The notes under the pieces are model-generated. The model was not told the DNA's origin, ran no database searches, and saw only the letters and a program-made list of their open reading frames with translations. A stretch of 58,410 nucleotides of DNA from Shewanella sp. (GTDB lineage: Bacteria > Pseudomonadota > Gammaproteobacteria > Enterobacterales > Shewanellaceae). Position numbers and translations under genes: made by a program. The first letter of the stretch is position 1; each line of letters begins with the position of its first letter. Shown piece after piece: positions 15,772 through 25,387 of the stretch. Where the stretch lies: the NCBI RefSeq assembly GCF_013214165.1, contig NZ_JABSSM010000030.1, forward strand, positions 1-58,410, in the 5' to 3' direction.

Positions 15772-17085
15772 ATGGATTCATACTTCCGCCAACTTAATTA
15801 CTATAAATTAATGACCATGCAACTAAATAACAACTCTATCGATGAATTTCTTAATCAAAATAAACTCACCGCAAGTAATATTGACGAACAGAAATTTATC
15901 AATACCTTCATCAATCATATGGACTTAGGGCTGAATAAAGAGTCATCTTCTTTAGCTATGCTGAACTCCTATATTGATAGCGATACCCCTATAATTACCA
16001 ATAAAAATATCATTGTACTGGATGCGGGCGGTACCAACTTAAGAGTCTGCTTAGTTAACTTCGATGAGAAAAAACAAGCCAACATTGAATACTTCTCTAC
16101 TCACTCTATGCCTGGACTTTCAGAGCATTTATCGCAATCTGATTTCTATGCACGCTTGTGTGAGTATCTACAACCGGTAATCCATCTTTCAGACACTATT
16201 GGCTTTTGCTTTTCATACCCGACAGAGATTAATGAAGAAAAAGACGGGCGATTGTTATATTGGACCAAAGAAATCAATGTCCCAGAAATGGTTGGCCAAT
16301 GGATTGGCCAAGGCTTATTAAACGCGCTTCACCATCAAGGGCATTCAAATAAACGCATCTGTTTGCTCAATGATACCGTTGCAACATTACTGGCCGGACG
16401 CCCTCAAGGTGAAAGTCTAGATTGCCAGCAATTTATTGGATTTATTCTTGGCACTGGCACTAACGCAGCGTTTGTGGCAAATGACGGCCAATCGAACAAG
16501 ATATTCAATCTGGAATCAGGTGATTTTGACGAATTAATATTGGGTGATATCGATCGTCAACTTGATCGCAGCACTTCGAATCCTGGCTGTTATTTGTTTG
16601 AAAAAATGATTTCAGGGTGTTATTTGGGTGAACTTGTTACAATGGCTTTGAAACAGGCGACTATTGACTGTGTCATAGAGGATATATGGCCGTTCACAAC
16701 CTTACCTGCAGCCATGTTGACAACTGCGCTAGTCAGCTTGCTTTTAGCCAGTCCAGAAAACTTCAATAATGAATATTTTCAAAATAATATTGATAGTACA
16801 ACCTTGGTTAATATTAACCACATTGCACAAAGTATCGTCGATAGAGCGGCAAAACTGACCGCATTATCATTGAGTGCGATAATGCTAGCTTCGCAGAAGC
16901 ATAATCAAGATAAAGGTCAATCCATCTGTATTAATCTTGATGGTTCAACATATTTTAAATTACATGGCTTTAGTGATAGCTGTAAAAAATACATGGAGCA
17001 ATTAAACCAATCTCATGGTATTAATTATCACCTTATTTCTACAGACAACGCTCCCATTATCGGTGCAGCCATTGCTGCTATGTAA
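15772..17085 (+). CDS. eukaryotic-type hexokinase
   Basis: A 437-residue sugar kinase of the hexokinase_1/hexokinase_2 type, rather than the ROK/Glk type usual in proteobacteria. Motifs in order: LDAGGTNLRVCLVNF (phosphate 1), GFCFSYPTE (sugar binding), LLNDTVATLLAG (catalytic Asp) and GFILGTGTNAAF (phosphate 2). Several ATGs lie near the start (15772, 15811, 15817) and none has a clear ribosome site, so the N-terminus is uncertain. Inferred job: phosphorylating the free mannose or glucose left after phosphorolysis or glucosidase action. It stands alone on the + strand and is convergent with manA. Bacterial members occur patchily, which fits acquisition by transfer. Confidence 0.85.
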   Translation: MDSYFRQLNYYKLMTMQLNNNSIDEFLNQNKLTASNIDEQKFINTFINHMDLGLNKESSSLAMLNSYIDSDTPIITNKNIIVLDAGGTNLRVCLVNFDEKKQANIEYFSTHSMPGLSEHLSQSDFYARLCEYLQPVIHLSDTIGFCFSYPTEINEEKDGRLLYWTKEINVPEMVGQWIGQGLLNALHHQGHSNKRICLLNDTVATLLAGRPQGESLDCQQFIGFILGTGTNAAFVANDGQSNKIFNLESGDFDELILGDIDRQLDRSTSNPGCYLFEKMISGCYLGELVTMALKQATIDCVIEDIWPFTTLPAAMLTTALVSLLLASPENFNNEYFQNNIDSTTLVNINHIAQSIVDRAAKLTALSLSAIMLASQKHNQDKGQSICINLDGSTYFKLHGFSDSCKKYMEQLNQSHGINYHLISTDNAPIIGAAIAAM

Positions 17086-17169
17086 TGGCGCTAAGCGACT
17101 AATAAAATCACTCTTATTAGGCTAATCACCACCCGGAGACCTAGGGCGGTGATAATAGGACCGGTGTTT

Positions 17170-18375
17170 TTAAGACAAGTGCTGTGGGATGCGGCTTCTA
17201 AAAATCTGCACATCACCGACCACTGAATATTGTCCAACTGAAGCAGGAACTAAATAGGAGTGACCTTTTTTAATAGGTAAAGTATTTCCGCTACAAAACA
17301 GCTCCCCTTCCCCACGACTACAAAACAAAATTTCTACACTAGCAACTTGGCAATCCACATTTTGCGATGCTTCAAGGTTAATGACTGATAAAGAAAATTC
17401 ACTTGCGGGGGTCCGATACTCTTTTTCAGCATCTTGTGCTGTTGATTGAGCCGTTAATATGTCTAGGTCACCATAATTAAACGAAAGAACCTTCAACAAC
17501 TCTGCTTTATCAACATGTTTAGACGTTAACCCTCCCCGCAACACATTATCTGAGTTGGCCATGATTTCCATGCCCACACCTGATAAATAGGCATGGTACT
17601 CGCCAGCTTCTAAATACATAGCCTCACCAGGTGACAGTGTGATCACGTTAAGTAACAAAGCACACAAAATACCAATATCATTAGGGTAAAACTCATTTAA
17701 ATAATCAAGTGTTTGATACGCTTTATTATCTGCTTGCAGCTTTGCTGCAACCACTGCTGCCTGGGTTAACACCAAGCTATCTTTTTGAGACAATGACATT
17801 AGCCAACGATAAAACTCCTTTAAACCCGCTTTATCTTGACTCGCTTTTAGTTGTGCCAACGGTTTAACTAATAATGCTGTATCAATCAGTTCAAACAAAG
17901 CGATGATCTGTTCAATCCGACGAAATCCGTTTAATGCCTCAAATTGAGTAAGCGCACAGATAAGCTCAGGCTTATGGTTATCGTCTTTATAGTTACGCTC
18001 GAAAGCATCAAGCGGGATCGCTAACTGTTCCTCAGCATCATAGCCTGCCTTTGCTTGCGATAAATTAGGGTGAGACTGAATAGACAAGGGTTTACCCGCA
18101 GCAAGAACCTTAAATAAGAATGGTAGTTTATTGGCAAACTCTGTTGCTGCCTTTTGACCAAGACAAGCAACCGGGTCGCGGTCAATGAACTCAAGTAATG
18201 AAATAGAATCGTTTTCTAGCAAGACCTCAGATGGTGCTTTGGAATGTGCTCCCATCCATATTTCTGCTTGAGGTAAGTTTTGTGGGTTTTCAATAGCAAA
18301 CAAATTGAATAATGCCTGCTTATCTCCCCAGTCATAATTTAAAATAGGGCTTTTCAATTGATAAACTTTATTCAT
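17170..18375 (-). CDS. manA: mannose-6-phosphate isomerase, type I
   Basis: A 401-residue cupin-type zinc enzyme interconverting mannose-6-phosphate and fructose-6-phosphate. The ATG at 18375 has AAGGTG at good distance; the frame extends seven codons further without one. Zinc-site motifs are QSHPN (100-104) and HKPE (134-137), with GEYHAYLSG further on. The N-terminal motif is YDWG. Length is slightly above E. coli ManA. In the island it supplies the exit into glycolysis for the mannose phosphates made by phosphorylase plus mutase and by the hexokinase. It follows the TonB-receptor gene in the same direction, but a terminator separates the two. Confidence 0.93.
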   Translation of the reverse strand: MNKVYQLKSPILNYDWGDKQALFNLFAIENPQNLPQAEIWMGAHSKAPSEVLLENDSISLLEFIDRDPVACLGQKAATEFANKLPFLFKVLAAGKPLSIQSHPNLSQAKAGYDAEEQLAIPLDAFERNYKDDNHKPELICALTQFEALNGFRRIEQIIALFELIDTALLVKPLAQLKASQDKAGLKEFYRWLMSLSQKDSLVLTQAAVVAAKLQADNKAYQTLDYLNEFYPNDIGILCALLLNVITLSPGEAMYLEAGEYHAYLSGVGMEIMANSDNVLRGGLTSKHVDKAELLKVLSFNYGDLDILTAQSTAQDAEKEYRTPASEFSLSVINLEASQNVDCQVASVEILFCSRGEGELFCSGNTLPIKKGHSYLVPASVGQYSVVGDVQIFRSRIPQHLS

Positions 18376-18397
18376 ACGACACCTTATTTTCAGCAAT

Positions 18398-18431
18398 AAA
18401 AAATGCAGGACAGTTATATGGCCTGCATTAA
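18398..18431 (-). terminator. intrinsic terminator after the TonB-dependent receptor gene
   Basis: AATGCAGG / CCTGCATT (18402-18409 and 18422-18429) forms an 8-base stem. On the minus strand it is followed by a T-rich run. It ends the receptor transcript before manA. Confidence 0.75.
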
Positions 18432-18463
18432 TTAGTCATCACGAAATGATAAAAATGATTTAT

Positions 18464-21151
18464 TTAAAACTTATATCTGAGACCCACATTGTATCGAGCA
18501 CCTGTATCGGTATATTCAATCAAGCGATCTTTATGGACTGAGTAGATAAACTCTTTCTCATTAGTGATATTGATGGCTTCAACAAATACAGTCAGAGAAT
18601 TAGTAAAATGATAGCTTGCACTGGCATCTAATTGTCCATAATCATCAATCATACGTGGCTGACCACGGTTTGCATTTAACGATTCGGTATATCCATCTCG
18701 ATAGTTATAAGCAAAACGAGCCTCAAAGCCATTATTCTCGTAGAATGCCACTAAATTATATGATTGTGAGCTGTTATCTAAATCACTATCATCGGTGGTT
18801 TCTTTAACGTCAGTGTAGTTAGCCTGAACACCAAAACCATCAAACGGATAAGGTAATTGAGTAAAGGTGTATTGGAATGCAAGTTCGATACCTGATACAT
18901 TACCGTTTCCAATATTGGTTGGAGTATCAATTAAGTAAGTCACACCATCAATATCAGTTTCAACAGTGTGGGTGCCCCACTTATTCGTTAACTCTTTGTA
19001 GAAATATGCCAAACTCAAATAGCTAACATCATCGATATACCAAGCCAAAGAACTATCATAATTCCATGAAGTCATAGGCTCAAGTGAAGAGTTGTTAGTA
19101 TAGCCTGTAAGTGCTGAATATCTGTGGTTAAAGCTTGTCGTCAACATCAAGTTACTCAATGTAGGTCGAGTAATGGTTTTTGCGACACCTAAACGTAATT
19201 CTAAGTCGCTCAGTAAATTCAGCTTAAAGTTAACAGAAGGCAACCATTCAGAGTAATTTCCTTCCTCAGAAATATGTATAGGGTCAGATAATTCTGGTAT
19301 GTATTCACCGAATTTATCATCAGGAGTTAAGCTAATTATCTCTTGGGAAACGCCACTAGAAGTGACATCTGTATATAAATAACGTAAACCAAAGTTACCC
19401 GCCCAAGACATGTCTGCGAAGTAACCATCTAGATTAGCCTGCACATATGCACCGTAAGTATTTTCTTCAACAGTACCAGACTCTTGTGCACGATGAACAA
19501 CGCCAAACCCACCGTTGTCCAATAAGGCTTGTCTTGCTGCTTCACGTTCCTCAGGGTCGGCAATGCCATCAATGCCATCAGTGATCATCCATTGGTATAA
19601 ATCATCAATGCTGCCACTTAAGACATCTTCTGGAATGAAGCCTTCATAGCCACCAGAACAATATGTACATGCAATACTATCAGGAGTTTTATAAATATCA
19701 CGAGATTTTGCACGGTGATGATAACTCACCCCAGACAAAATTTTGGTAAAGGCAGTATCGCCTGCTAAGTGATAAACCGTATCGAAAGTCACTTGTGATG
19801 CAGTATCTTCAATATTTCGACCTTCAAGCGTTGACCAACTTGGAGTTATCTCCTTAGAATTGATGTCACCAATATTTGTATACACTGGAATTAATTGACC
19901 AGGTCGTTTGGAGAAGGTTAACTCCCCAGGATTATTAAGCATACCGGTAAAGTAAGATTGGTCGCCTGCAATGATGTCTGTCGCTGTTGACCATGAAGCA
20001 TCAAATACTGCGGTTAAATTATCTGAAATAATCCAGTCTACATTGATACCGACTTGCTTAGTTTCAGCAAAACGAGGACGGCTATATCTAACAAATTCTG
20101 TCGGACGAGCACCAGCCGATAACTGATAATCTGTAATGGTGCCATTTTCATCCACATCAAGGTTTTGAACCGCATCAGCAGGTGCCCACCAAGCGATACC
20201 CGATGTATCAGAATTAACATCTAGTCTTGAATACAAGCCGTCTACCGTCACCAACACATCATCGCTTGCTTGCCACTGACCAACAAGCGTACCACCGATG
20301 CGTTCGCGAGTGGACTGATCTACATCGTGGGTATAATAAGACTGATAATGTACCTTGCCATTTTCGTCAGCGTTCTCCTCAAGCTTTTCACGGTCTGCAT
20401 CTGAAATGCCGGTAAAGTCACTGGCGTTTCTGGCTTCATAACCATCGGTATAATGTCGCTCAGTTCTAAATTGTCTTTTAGAGTAATTAAATGAAGCGAG
20501 GAGACCAAATCGGTCATCAAGAAAAGTATTACTAACTAGCCCTGAAAGCTGAGGAGTAATTTCGTCAGAGTTTTCATCATATTGACCTTTTACAGAAGCT
20601 ACTGCTTGAAAACCATCTAGGTTAAGTGGGCGTGCTGTTTTTAAATTAACGGTAGAACCAATGCCCCCTTCTTGCAAACTAGCTGAAGGAGATTTATACA
20701 CGTCAATCCCAGAAATCAACTCAGTCGCTAGCACATCAAAGCTAAACTCTCGACCATCGTTTTCTGTGGCTAAAATACGGTTATTTAACATCACCACGTT
20801 GTGTTCAGGACCCATGCCCCGAACCGTAATGAACTGTCCTTCACCGCCATTTCTTGAAATCGTAATCCCCGGTATACGTTGTAATGACTCAGAAATATTT
20901 TGATCAGGGAACTTGCCTAAATCTTCATTCGCAATCGAATCCATAACAGAGTCGGCGTTACGCTTATCATAAAGCGCTTCTTTTAACGCATTGCGGATTC
21001 CAGTGACCTGTATGACTTCTATAGTTTCACTTTTCAACGCTTCTGTTTCTACTTGTAACTTTTCAACCTCCTCTGCGGTGACTTGAAACGACATTGCTGT
21101 GATAATTGATACAGCGAGTAAGCTTTTATTAAATTGATTTTTAGCTAACAT
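18464..21151 (-). CDS. TonB-dependent outer-membrane receptor, carbohydrate type
   Basis: About 895 residues from the ATG at 21151, preceded by AAGGTGGGG; the frame runs 28 codons further upstream without support. Signal peptide at about 1-27. The plug region has the family-typical NADSVMDSIANEDLGKFPDQ and SLQRIPGITISR, which mark the oligosaccharide-type receptors known from Xanthomonas, Caulobacter and marine Alteromonadales. The C-terminus ends in an aromatic beta-barrel strand (YNVGLRYKF). Two TTAACGTTAA palindromes lie 90-135 bases upstream, linking it to the LacI regulon of the island. It should import the glycan across the outer membrane. The next gene on that side is divergent. Confidence 0.93.
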   Translation of the reverse strand: MLAKNQFNKSLLAVSIITAMSFQVTAEEVEKLQVETEALKSETIEVIQVTGIRNALKEALYDKRNADSVMDSIANEDLGKFPDQNISESLQRIPGITISRNGGEGQFITVRGMGPEHNVVMLNNRILATENDGREFSFDVLATELISGIDVYKSPSASLQEGGIGSTVNLKTARPLNLDGFQAVASVKGQYDENSDEITPQLSGLVSNTFLDDRFGLLASFNYSKRQFRTERHYTDGYEARNASDFTGISDADREKLEENADENGKVHYQSYYTHDVDQSTRERIGGTLVGQWQASDDVLVTVDGLYSRLDVNSDTSGIAWWAPADAVQNLDVDENGTITDYQLSAGARPTEFVRYSRPRFAETKQVGINVDWIISDNLTAVFDASWSTATDIIAGDQSYFTGMLNNPGELTFSKRPGQLIPVYTNIGDINSKEITPSWSTLEGRNIEDTASQVTFDTVYHLAGDTAFTKILSGVSYHHRAKSRDIYKTPDSIACTYCSGGYEGFIPEDVLSGSIDDLYQWMITDGIDGIADPEEREAARQALLDNGGFGVVHRAQESGTVEENTYGAYVQANLDGYFADMSWAGNFGLRYLYTDVTSSGVSQEIISLTPDDKFGEYIPELSDPIHISEEGNYSEWLPSVNFKLNLLSDLELRLGVAKTITRPTLSNLMLTTSFNHRYSALTGYTNNSSLEPMTSWNYDSSLAWYIDDVSYLSLAYFYKELTNKWGTHTVETDIDGVTYLIDTPTNIGNGNVSGIELAFQYTFTQLPYPFDGFGVQANYTDVKETTDDSDLDNSSQSYNLVAFYENNGFEARFAYNYRDGYTESLNANRGQPRMIDDYGQLDASASYHFTNSLTVFVEAINITNEKEFIYSVHKDRLIEYTDTGARYNVGLRYKF

Positions 21152-21241
21152 ATCCCCACCTTCGTTACCCTCATGGGTCAGCTTGATGCAGTACTGTTTA
21201 ATTGTTTTTACTGCGCTGACTCTCATCCATCTCAAAAAAGA

Positions 21242-21285
21242 TTAACGTTAAACGAGGATCTTTACAACAAAAAGATTAACGTTAA
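21242..21285. promoter_or_regulatory. paired LacI-type operators between receptor and phosphomannomutase genes
   Basis: Two perfect TTAACGTTAA palindromes at 21242-21251 and 21276-21285, each in the wider context GATTAACGTTAAAC. Centres are 34 bases apart, about three helical turns, so two repressor dimers could bind on the same face. A half-like site (GCGTTAACC) follows at about 21314. Same core as at 12690-12701. Confidence 0.75.
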
Positions 21286-21409
21286 ACAAAAATGTGGCTA
21301 CATCAATAATTTTGCGTTAACCTTTCGGTGTGATTAACTAATTATGATGATTATAAAATTTATTATTTATTATGATAAATAATAACAATGATATTTTTGA
21401 GGGTTAGGA

Positions 21410-22795
21410 ATGACTGAAACACTTTCATGTTTTAAAGCCTATGATATTCGAGGCGAATTGGGAAAAGAGCTTAATACCGATATAGCGTACCGTATAGGAA
21501 GAGCTTATGGGCAAGCGCTGCAACCAAAAAACGTTGTTGTTGGAGGTGATATTCGACTGACTTCAAATGAGTTAAAAATGGCTTTAGCTGAAGGCCTAAT
21601 GGACTGTGGTATTGATGTTATTGATCTAGGAATGACGGGCACAGAAGAAATTTACTTTGCTACGAGCCATTTAAATGCAGATGGGGGAATTCAAGTTACA
21701 GCCAGTCATAACCCCAAAAACTACAATGGTATGAAGCTAGTAAAGGCTAACTCAGTGCCTATTAGTGGTGATTCTGGTTTATTCGATATTAAGCAGCTTG
21801 CTGAAACACAAGTGTTCACTCCTATTTGCAGTAAAAAAGGCCAGTATACGCAAAAATCCATTTTAACAGAATATGTCCAACATTTACTTTCTTATATTAA
21901 TCTAAAGAATATTAAGCAACTTAAACTAGTTGTTAATGCTGGTAATGGCGCCGCAGGTCATGTAATTGACCATATAGAGCAGCAGTTTACCGAGTTAAAT
22001 GTTCCCATAACATTTATCAAAGTAAATCATGAACCTGATGGTAACTTCCCTAATGGAATTCCCAACCCGCTGCTACCTGAAAACCGTCAAGATACCATTG
22101 ATGCGATAAAACAACACGGCGCAGATATGGGCATTGCTTGGGATGGAGACTTTGACCGTTGTTTCTTTTTTGATGAGAAAGGTCAATTTATTGATGGTTA
22201 TTATATCGTCGGCCTGCTTGCCGAAGCTTTTTTACAAAAAAATAAAGCAGCTAAAATTATTCATGATCCGAGACTCACTTGGAATACAATTGATTTGGTT
22301 GAAAAAAATCAAGGCACAGCAATCATGTGTAAAACAGGGCATGCATTTTTTAAAGAAAGAATGCGCCTAGAAGATGCTGTATATGGTGGTGAAATGTCAG
22401 CTCATCATTATTTCAAAGATTTCTTTTATTGTGATTCGGGTATGATCCCCTGGTTACTGGTAGTAGAGCTTTTATGCGTTAAAAACATTCAGCTTTCTGA
22501 AGCGGTGGCAGAACGTATTGCGGCTTATCCCTCTTCAGGTGAAATCAATTCAACAATTGATAATCCGGCTGAAGCAATTGAAAGTATCTATCAACAATAT
22601 AAAGCACTAGCCCACAATGAAGATCATACTGATGGTATTTCACTGTCTTTCATTGAAAATGGTGAGCATTGGCGTTTCAATTTGAGAAGGTCAAATACCG
22701 AACCGGTTGTTCGGCTTAATGTTGAAACAAAAGGTAACGAAATATTACTAAAAATTAAAACCCAAGAAATACTCAATAAACTCAGGAACGTATAA
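21410..22795 (+). CDS. manB: phosphomannomutase (CpsG/ManB type)
   Basis: A 461-residue alpha-D-phosphohexomutase. The phosphoserine loop is [13 protein letters not shown] (Ser99), the Mg site DGDFDRC (245-251), the sugar-specificity loop [10 protein letters not shown] and the phosphate-binding loop [23 protein letters not shown] and overall length match phosphomannomutase rather than phosphoglucosamine mutase. The ribosome site GAGGG is visible before the ATG. Divergent from the TonB receptor and sharing its double operator. Inferred catabolic direction here: mannose-1-phosphate from GH130/GT108-like phosphorolysis to mannose-6-phosphate, the substrate of ManA. It could also feed GDP-mannose synthesis, but no GDP-mannose genes are near. 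Confidence 0.93.
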   Translation: MTETLSCFKAYDIRGELGKELNTDIAYRIGRAYGQALQPKNVVVGGDIRLTSNELKMALAEGLMDCGIDVIDLGMTGTEEIYFATSHLNADGGIQVTASHNPKNYNGMKLVKANSVPISGDSGLFDIKQLAETQVFTPICSKKGQYTQKSILTEYVQHLLSYINLKNIKQLKLVVNAGNGAAGHVIDHIEQQFTELNVPITFIKVNHEPDGNFPNGIPNPLLPENRQDTIDAIKQHGADMGIAWDGDFDRCFFFDEKGQFIDGYYIVGLLAEAFLQKNKAAKIIHDPRLTWNTIDLVEKNQGTAIMCKTGHAFFKERMRLEDAVYGGEMSAHHYFKDFFYCDSGMIPWLLVVELLCVKNIQLSEAVAERIAAYPSSGEINSTIDNPAEAIESIYQQYKALAHNEDHTDGISLSFIENGEHWRFNLRRSNTEPVVRLNVETKGNEILLKIKTQEILNKLRNV

Positions 22796-22911
22796 ACTTA
22801 ACACGGTTAAATAATTACACATACCATTAAATAACCGGCTTTGGCATAGTGCTTCCTCACAAAGGCGGCGCTATGAACCAATCGCAAAACACGATCTGGG
22901 AACTCAGATTC

Positions 22912-23043
22912 TCACTGTGCTTTTTCTCGCTGCAAGATCGTGAAATACTCAAACATACCAGAGCTTAAGTGTACTTCCCCCCACTGCTTGACTTCTTCCA
23001 TGATAGACAATGAGTGCTGCTGATGGTAAGTCTGCTTGGCACT
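22912..23043 (-). pseudogene. possible transposase C-terminal fragment (IS66-like)
   Basis: A minus-strand frame ends in a segment with QQHSLSIMEEVKQWGEVHL before a stop. It resembles the region near the C-terminus of IS66-type transposases. The upstream part is frame-broken. The orientation is opposite to the neighbouring N-terminal fragment, so the two may come from different insertions or from an inversion. The match is weak and made by eye. Confidence 0.3.
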
Positions 23044-23284
23044 GCTAGGATGTGTGCATCATTTACCCAAATCTCAACATAGCGCGTCAGGATATGTTCA
23101 ACTTCATCAGGGGAATGCGTTATCACTACCATGACTTATAGCCTTAGATCATAATCAGGAATTATTGTTTACCAATTAATCTAAATAAACACAAGATGTT
23201 AGTGATGGCATCATAGATAATGCCTATATATAATTTAGTCATGAAAATCTTCCGGATTATCCGGCGTGACTAAAGAAAATCATT

Positions 23285-23464
23285 CTGTATCAACAGAGTA
23301 AGCAGCTGCATCTCGAAGAACAATATCGCTTATCCCAGCCAAAGCAGTTCGGCAAAAGTGCTGAGAGTCACCCTAGGCAAGGTGAGCGGTTTAACGAGGA
23401 GGAAGTCGAAGCTGAAAACCTTGAGACTAAAGAGTTCGTTCAGGATAAAAAGCAATTTATAACA
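23285..23464 (+). pseudogene. IS66-type transposase N-terminal fragment
   Basis: An open stretch reads LYQQSKQLHLEEQYRLSQPK, then QFGKSAESHPRQGERFNEEE and an acidic tail. This is the coiled, charged N-terminal block of IS66 TnpC-like transposases (QFGxSSE... then LFNEAE). No start codon or remaining domains are present, so it is a relic. The 22796-23514 gap otherwise holds only the fragment at 22912-23043 and the glmS terminator. It lies directly downstream of glmS, a common integration hotspot. Confidence 0.6.
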
Positions 23465-23465
23465 T

Positions 23466-23493
23466 TAAAAAACCGCCATTTAGGCGGTTTTTT
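23466..23493. terminator. intrinsic terminator after glmS
   Basis: AAAAAACCGCC and GGCGGTTTTTT flank a 5-base loop. It is bidirectional in form and lies 22 bases past the glmS stop. Confidence 0.85.
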
Positions 23494-23514
23494 AATGGTG
23501 CTACAGGAGACAAG

Positions 23515-25344
23515 TTATTCAACCGTCACCGACTTGGCCAAATTACGTGGTTGATCCACGTCTGTACCTTTAATTAGAGCAACATGATACGAGAGTAACT
23601 GCATCGGAATAGTATAGATAAGTGCGGCCATAAACTCATCACAGTGAGGCACTTGAATCACCTTCATAGTATCATCAGATTTAAACTCGGCGTCCACATC
23701 GGCAAACACATACATCAAGCCGCCACGGGCACGCACCTCTTCGACATTCGACTTAAGTTTTTCTAACAGTTCGTTATTGGGTGCGACCACGATCACCGGC
23801 ATATCGGCATCGATAAGCGCCAATGGACCATGTTTCAGTTCACCCGATGCATAGGCTTCGGCGTGAATATAGGAGATTTCCTTGAGCTTGAGTGCTCCTT
23901 CCATGGCGATGGGGTACTGATCGCCGCGGCCAAGGAAGAGTGCATGATGCTTGTCGGCAAAATCTTCGGCCAGCTCGGCAATAGCGCTATCGAGTCCGAG
24001 TGCCTGTTCAACTTTGGCCGGCATAGACTGCAGGCTCTGAGTGATCTTAGCCTGGATATCAGCGGACATGCCATTATGGCGACCGATAACGGCAGTTAGC
24101 ATAAGCAGGCCGGCTAACTGCACCGTGAAGGCCTTAGTCGAAGCAACACCAATCTCGGCGCCCGCTTTCATCATATAAGCCATATCAGATTCACGTACCA
24201 GAGACGATCCAGCTGAGTTGCATATGGTCATGGTGGCCGTGTAACCCATCTCTTTCGCCAGGCGTAATGCGGCCAAAGTATCGGCGGTCTCGCCAGACTG
24301 AGAGATGGTCACCAACAAGCTGTTGGGGAACATGTGCGACTTGCGGTAACGGAACTCGGAAGCAATTTCCACGTTACATGACACACCGGCCCAATCTTCT
24401 AACCAGTAACGAGCGGCCATCCCCGCATGATAACTAGTACCACAGGCGATGATCTGCACATGCTTAATGTCTTTCAGAAATTCGCTCGCATTGTCACCGA
24501 AGGCAGTATCTAATACCTGCTTATTGGCGATACGCCCTTCTATGGTGCGACTCAATGCTAATGGCTGCTCATAGATCTCCTTGAGCATGTAGTGACGATA
24601 TTCGCCCTTATCACCGGCGTCATGGGTCACATCTGACTCTTTAACCTCACGCTCAACCGCATTGCCATCGACATCATAGATAGCTACGCTACGACGCGTC
24701 ACTTCGGCTACATCTCCCTCTTCGAGGAAAGAAAAAGAGCGGGTCACGGGGAGGAGTGCCAACTGATCCGAGGCGACAAAGTTCTCACCTAAGCCATAAC
24801 CGATAACCAGGGGACTACCCGAACGCGCTACTATCATGCGCTCGCCGTCACGGCGGTCGATAACCACAGTGCCGTAGGCGCCTTCCAGCTGTTTAACCGT
24901 GACCTGAACCGCAGCCAGCAGAGTCTTATGGGATTTAAGCTCGTGATGAACTAGGTGACAAATAACTTCGGTATCGGTATCCGATGCGAAGCGATAACCT
25001 AAGCCTTTTAGCATCTCGCGCAGCTTATTGTGGTTTTCTATGATGCCATTATGCACCACCGCAATATCACCTTGTGACTGATGTGGGTGTGCATTGCGTT
25101 CACTGGGCTCACCATGGGTAGCCCATCGAGTGTGAGCGATACCGGTTCCACCGCTTAGCGGCGCAGCGTCGAGTGCACTGGATAACTCTTGCACCTTACC
25201 CACGCGGCGAGTACTGCTAAGCTCTGCATTATTAATCACCGCAACACCCGCCGAATCATAGCCGCGATATTCCAGACGACGTAAACCTTCGACCAGTATT
25301 TCGGCCACATCTCTTTGCGCTACCGCGCCAACTATTCCGCACAT
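23515..25344 (-). CDS. glmS: glutamine-fructose-6-phosphate aminotransferase
   Basis: A 609-residue enzyme making glucosamine-6-phosphate, the first step to UDP-GlcNAc. Cys2 (MCGIVG) is the glutaminase nucleophile. [21 protein letters not shown] and VVHNGIIEN belong to the amidotransferase domain. Two SIS isomerase domains follow ([20 protein letters not shown]), and the C-terminus is [13 protein letters not shown], conserved across gammaproteobacteria and recognised by Tn7 TnsD in E. coli. The 43-base gap to the upstream DeoR gene leaves no room for a glmS ribozyme. It is probably co-transcribed with that regulator. GlmU, the later enzyme of the pathway, is encoded 3.4 kb away. Confidence 0.97.
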   Translation of the reverse strand: MCGIVGAVAQRDVAEILVEGLRRLEYRGYDSAGVAVINNAELSSTRRVGKVQELSSALDAAPLSGGTGIAHTRWATHGEPSERNAHPHQSQGDIAVVHNGIIENHNKLREMLKGLGYRFASDTDTEVICHLVHHELKSHKTLLAAVQVTVKQLEGAYGTVVIDRRDGERMIVARSGSPLVIGYGLGENFVASDQLALLPVTRSFSFLEEGDVAEVTRRSVAIYDVDGNAVEREVKESDVTHDAGDKGEYRHYMLKEIYEQPLALSRTIEGRIANKQVLDTAFGDNASEFLKDIKHVQIIACGTSYHAGMAARYWLEDWAGVSCNVEIASEFRYRKSHMFPNSLLVTISQSGETADTLAALRLAKEMGYTATMTICNSAGSSLVRESDMAYMMKAGAEIGVASTKAFTVQLAGLLMLTAVIGRHNGMSADIQAKITQSLQSMPAKVEQALGLDSAIAELAEDFADKHHALFLGRGDQYPIAMEGALKLKEISYIHAEAYASGELKHGPLALIDADMPVIVVAPNNELLEKLKSNVEEVRARGGLMYVFADVDAEFKSDDTMKVIQVPHCDEFMAALIYTIPMQLLSYHVALIKGTDVDQPRNLAKSVTVE

Positions 25345-25387
25345 ATTGATACCTAATATTTATATAAATTGAACAATTAAAATCGAA

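Noticed and set aside
17125..17153. Hairpin between hexokinase and manA as terminator
   Set aside because: The stem has a mismatch and a long loop, and no T-run follows on either strand; too weak to list as a terminator.
23466..23514. Tn7 end next to the glmS stop
   Set aside because: No Tn7-type terminal repeat or tns gene is visible; only a terminator and an IS66-like relic are seen, so just the hotspot position is claimed.
25345..25387. glmS ribozyme upstream of glmS
   Set aside because: The gap to the DeoR gene is only 43 bases, too short for the ribozyme, which is mainly found in Gram-positives.
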